Assembly: GCF_034670125.1 (NCBI RefSeq)
Contig: NZ_JAXMOC010000004.1
Span: 124,001 to 188,000, forward strand
Source: Maricaulis sp034670125
GTDB lineage: Bacteria; Pseudomonadota; Alphaproteobacteria; Caulobacterales; Maricaulaceae
Length of the DNA: 64,000 nt
Direction of reading: 5' to 3'
Shown: positions 61,653 through 64,000 of the stretch, piece after piece
Numbering within the stretch: position 1 is the stretch's first letter
Layout of the letters: each line of letters begins with the position of its first letter
Made by a program: the position numbers and the translations under genes
The notes under the pieces: generated by a model
The model's input: only the letters and a program-made list of their open reading frames with translations
What the model was told of the DNA's origin: nothing
The model's database searches: none

Positions 61653-63326
61653 ATGACCGACGCCGCTATCGAACGCGAATCCATGGAATATGACGTCATC
61701 ATCGTCGGAGGCGGCCCGGCCGGCCTGTCCGCGGCGATCCGGTTGAAGCAGATGGCCGCCGAGACCGGCAGCGAGATTTCCATCGCGCTGCTGGAAAAGG
61801 GGGCCGAGGTCGGTGCCCACATCCTGTCCGGCGCGGTTGTTGACCCCAAGGCCCTCAACGAACTCTTCCCGAACTGGAAGGAGCTGGGCGCGCCGCTCGA
61901 GGATGAGGTCAAGACCGACATCTTCGAGGTTCTCGGTGCCGCCGGCTCGATCAGCCTGCCGACATTGATGTTCCCGCCACTGATGAGCAATCACGGCTGC
62001 TACATTGTCTCGCTGGCCAATGTCTGTCGCTGGCTGGCCGAGCAGGCCGAGGCGCTGGGTGTCGAGATTTATCCCGGTTTCCCCGCCGCCGACCTGATCG
62101 AGGAAGATGGCGTGATCAAGGGCGTTCTGACCGGCGATTTCGGTCTGGCCCGCGATGGCGGCCACAAGGATGGCTACCAGCCCGGCATGGAGCTGCGCGG
62201 CAAGTACACGCTGATCGGCGAAGGTGCGCGTGGGTCGCTGGCCAAGAAGCTGATCAGCCGTTTCAACCTGTCCGAAGGCAAGGAACCGCAAAAATTCGGT
62301 ATCGGCATTAAGGAGCTGTGGCGCGTGAAGCCGGAGAACCACAAGCCCGGCATGGTCAAACATACCATGGGGTGGCCGCTCGACGGCCAGACCGGCGGCG
62401 GGTCCTTCATGTACCATTTCGGCGATAATCTGGTCTCGGTCGGATATGTCGTCCACCTCAACTACAAAAACCCCTACCTCTCCCCGTTCGATGAGTTCCA
62501 GCGTCTGAAGACACACCCCGTCATGGAGACGGTGTTTGAAGGCGGCGAGCGCATCTCCTACGGAGCTCGCGCGATCACCGAAGGTGGCTACCAGTCGGTG
62601 CCCAAGCTGGCCTTCCCGGGTGGCGGCCTGATCGGGTGTTCGGCCGGTTTCGTGAATGTGCCGCGCATCAAGGGCAGCCATAACGCCATGAAGACCGGCA
62701 TGCTGGCCGCAGAAAGCGTCTTCGCAGCCATCACCGATGGCCGACAGCATGACGAGCTGACCGAATACCAGACGGCGTACGAGAATTCCTGGGTCGCCAA
62801 GGACCTCAAGCGCGTGCGCAATGCCAAGCCGCTTTGGTCCAAGCTGGGCACGTTCTGGGGCGTCGCCTTTGGCGGGCTGGACATGTGGTGCACCACGATT
62901 TTCGGCGGCTGGTCACCTTTCGGCACGCTGGGGCATGGCAAGACGGATGCGGAAAGCCTCGAGCCGGCGGCCAAACACAAGCCGATCGATTATCCCAAGC
63001 CCGACGGTGTCCTGACTTTCGATCGCCTGTCCTCGGTCTTCATTTCGAATACCAATCACGAGGAAGACCAGCCAATCCATCTCAAACTGTCCGATGCGGA
63101 GCTGCAAAAACTGTCCGAGCTGGGCGAGTTCGCCGGGCCGTCGACACGCTATTGCCCGGCCGGGGTCTATGAATGGGTCGAAGACGAGACATCCGGCGAG
63201 CAGCGTTTCCAGATCAACGCCCAGAACTGCGTCCACTGCAAGACCTGCGACATCAAGGATCCCAACCAGAACATCAACTGGACCACGCCCGAAGGCGGCG
63301 GCGGTCCGATGTACGCGAATATGTAG
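61653..63326 (+). CDS. Electron transfer flavoprotein-ubiquinone oxidoreductase
   Basis: ETF-QO passes electrons from ETF (fatty acid and amino acid dehydrogenases) to ubiquinone at the inner membrane. The 557-residue product has the FAD motif DVIIVGGGPAGLSAAIRLKQ near the N-terminus and the C-terminal 4Fe-4S cysteines CPAGVYEW and NAQNCVHCKTCDIKDPNQN. The quinone region GGSFMYHFGDN is intact. It is divergent from the UDG gene (148 bases between starts). Confidence 0.97.
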   Translation: MTDAAIERESMEYDVIIVGGGPAGLSAAIRLKQMAAETGSEISIALLEKGAEVGAHILSGAVVDPKALNELFPNWKELGAPLEDEVKTDIFEVLGAAGSISLPTLMFPPLMSNHGCYIVSLANVCRWLAEQAEALGVEIYPGFPAADLIEEDGVIKGVLTGDFGLARDGGHKDGYQPGMELRGKYTLIGEGARGSLAKKLISRFNLSEGKEPQKFGIGIKELWRVKPENHKPGMVKHTMGWPLDGQTGGGSFMYHFGDNLVSVGYVVHLNYKNPYLSPFDEFQRLKTHPVMETVFEGGERISYGARAITEGGYQSVPKLAFPGGGLIGCSAGFVNVPRIKGSHNAMKTGMLAAESVFAAITDGRQHDELTEYQTAYENSWVAKDLKRVRNAKPLWSKLGTFWGVAFGGLDMWCTTIFGGWSPFGTLGHGKTDAESLEPAAKHKPIDYPKPDGVLTFDRLSSVFISNTNHEEDQPIHLKLSDAELQKLSELGEFAGPSTRYCPAGVYEWVEDETSGEQRFQINAQNCVHCKTCDIKDPNQNINWTTPEGGGGPMYANM

Positions 63327-63380
63327 CGAGAGCCGCCTCCGGCCCTTGCGCCGGACGGCCAGCGGGGCGAGCATGCGGGC

Positions 63381-64000
63381 ATGAGTTTTCCTGTCCGCAT
63401 GCTCCCCCTGATCCTTGCCGCCACGGCGCTGTCCGCCTGTATCAGCCCGCCCGTGCCGCCGGAGGATGACGAGGCCTCTGTTTACGGAGCTTTCCTTGCA
63501 GCCCGCTATGCGGGTGTGAACCGTGACGTGGCCAGCGCCGCCGCGAATTATGCCCGTGCCCTGGATCAGGCCCCCGGTGATCCAACACTGGCGGACCGCG
63601 CTTTCATCACCGCCCTGCTGGCTGGCGATCGGCACCAGTCCGCCCGCCTTGCCCAAGCGACCGTTGATGTCGGCGATCCGAGCCGTCTGGCGACGCTCTA
63701 TCTCGCCGCTGACCAGATCGCCCGACGCGATTACAATGGAGCGATTTCCAGCCTCAATGCGGCGCCGGACTATGGACCATTCAACACCCTGATGCGTGAC
63801 CTGCTGATGCAGTGGGCCATGATGGGTGACGGTCAGCAGCTGGCGGCGATGGACGCGGCCAATGCGACAGCGGCCCCCGAATTCCTGTCTGCACACCTGT
63901 GGCTGCACAAGGCCATGCTTGCTGATGTCGCTGGCGAGACTCAAGCCGCCGACGGGGCTTACCGGACCGCGGCCTATTCATCGGTTTTTCCGCGTCTGGC
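63381..64000 (+). CDS. Partial TPR-repeat lipoprotein (C-terminus beyond the window)
   Basis: From ATG 63381 the frame is open to the end, 206 codons. A lipobox (TALSAC, Cys20) predicts a lipoprotein, and helical repeats typical of TPRs follow (AANYARALDQAPGDPTLADR, AADQIARRDYNGAISSLN). The 54 bases after ETF-QO contain no strong terminator. The partner is unknown. Confidence 0.85.
   Translation, partial: MSFPVRMLPLILAATALSACISPPVPPEDDEASVYGAFLAARYAGVNRDVASAAANYARALDQAPGDPTLADRAFITALLAGDRHQSARLAQATVDVGDPSRLATLYLAADQIARRDYNGAISSLNAAPDYGPFNTLMRDLLMQWAMMGDGQQLAAMDAANATAAPEFLSAHLWLHKAMLADVAGETQAADGAYRTAAYSSVFPRL

Noticed and set aside
61505..61990. A 162-codon extension of the uracil-DNA glycosylase
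   Set aside because: It is antisense to the ETF-QO gene and has no resemblance to any UDG N-terminus.

Overview
The window looks like part of the chromosome of a GC-rich, free-living alphaproteobacterium close to the Caulobacterales/Maricaulales (Maricaulis-like). The evidence is the set of families and their order: CcrM methyltransferase behind a CtrA-type box, the cox cluster next to tldD, a split glycine dehydrogenase (gcvPA/gcvPB), an F0-only ATP synthase operon with both b and b' subunits, the smc-dsbA-dsbA-dciA-mutY block, and a LexA site of the alphaproteobacterial form GTTC-N7-GTTC. The genus is inferred. Gene packing is dense, with many 4-base start/stop overlaps. There is no tRNA, rRNA, CRISPR array, prophage or insertion sequence. 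Both ends cut through genes.

Layout. 1-6.7 kb: a partial secreted protein, a pair of M16 zinc-peptidase-like proteins (one catalytic, one without the motif), ubiA, rsmE and gshA. 6.9-14.8 kb: a POT peptide transporter with a large periplasmic insertion, a secreted two-domain aspartic protease, a TonB-dependent receptor, tldD and a TPR protein. 15-21.3 kb: the aa3-type cytochrome c oxidase cluster with its heme and copper assembly factors (coxB-coxA-ctaB-coxF-like-ctaG-coxC-DUF983-SURF1). 21.3-30 kb: an acetyltransferase, an EAL protein, a thioesterase, AlgH, a peroxiredoxin, an SPFH/NfeD pair, a TonB-like protein and a soluble GAF/PAS hybrid kinase. 30-34.9 kb: rnhA, a DUF1801 gene, ispH, a lipoprotein, argS and a small secreted protein. 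34.9-39.7 kb: a tandem glycine riboswitch followed by gcvT-gcvH-gcvPA-gcvPB. 40-42 kb: a small membrane protein and a HipBA-type toxin-antitoxin pair with a strong palindromic operator. 42-44.8 kb: the F0 ATP synthase operon. 44.9-51.7 kb: smc, two DsbA-family genes, dciA and mutY. 51.7-58.5 kb: a sensor hybrid kinase directly downstream of ccrM, then rnhB and an MHYT-PAS-GGDEF-EAL protein. 58.5-64 kb: a lipoprotein with membrane segments, a radical SAM gene with a LexA box, a uracil-DNA glycosylase, the ETF-ubiquinone oxidoreductase gene and a partial TPR lipoprotein.

The genes fall into a few themes: respiration (cytochrome oxidase, F0, ETF-QO, ubiquinone synthesis by UbiA), genome maintenance (SMC, MutY, UDG, RNases H, CcrM, the radical SAM protein), one-carbon metabolism sensed by glycine, and signalling (two hybrid kinases and two c-di-GMP proteins). 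The best leads for follow-up are the LexA-boxed, probably leaderless radical SAM gene; the hybrid kinase that appears to share a CtrA-controlled transcript with ccrM; the POT transporter insertion; the hipBA operator; and three convergent gene pairs whose two stop codons share one CTAG. I did not find a clearly new multi-gene system.
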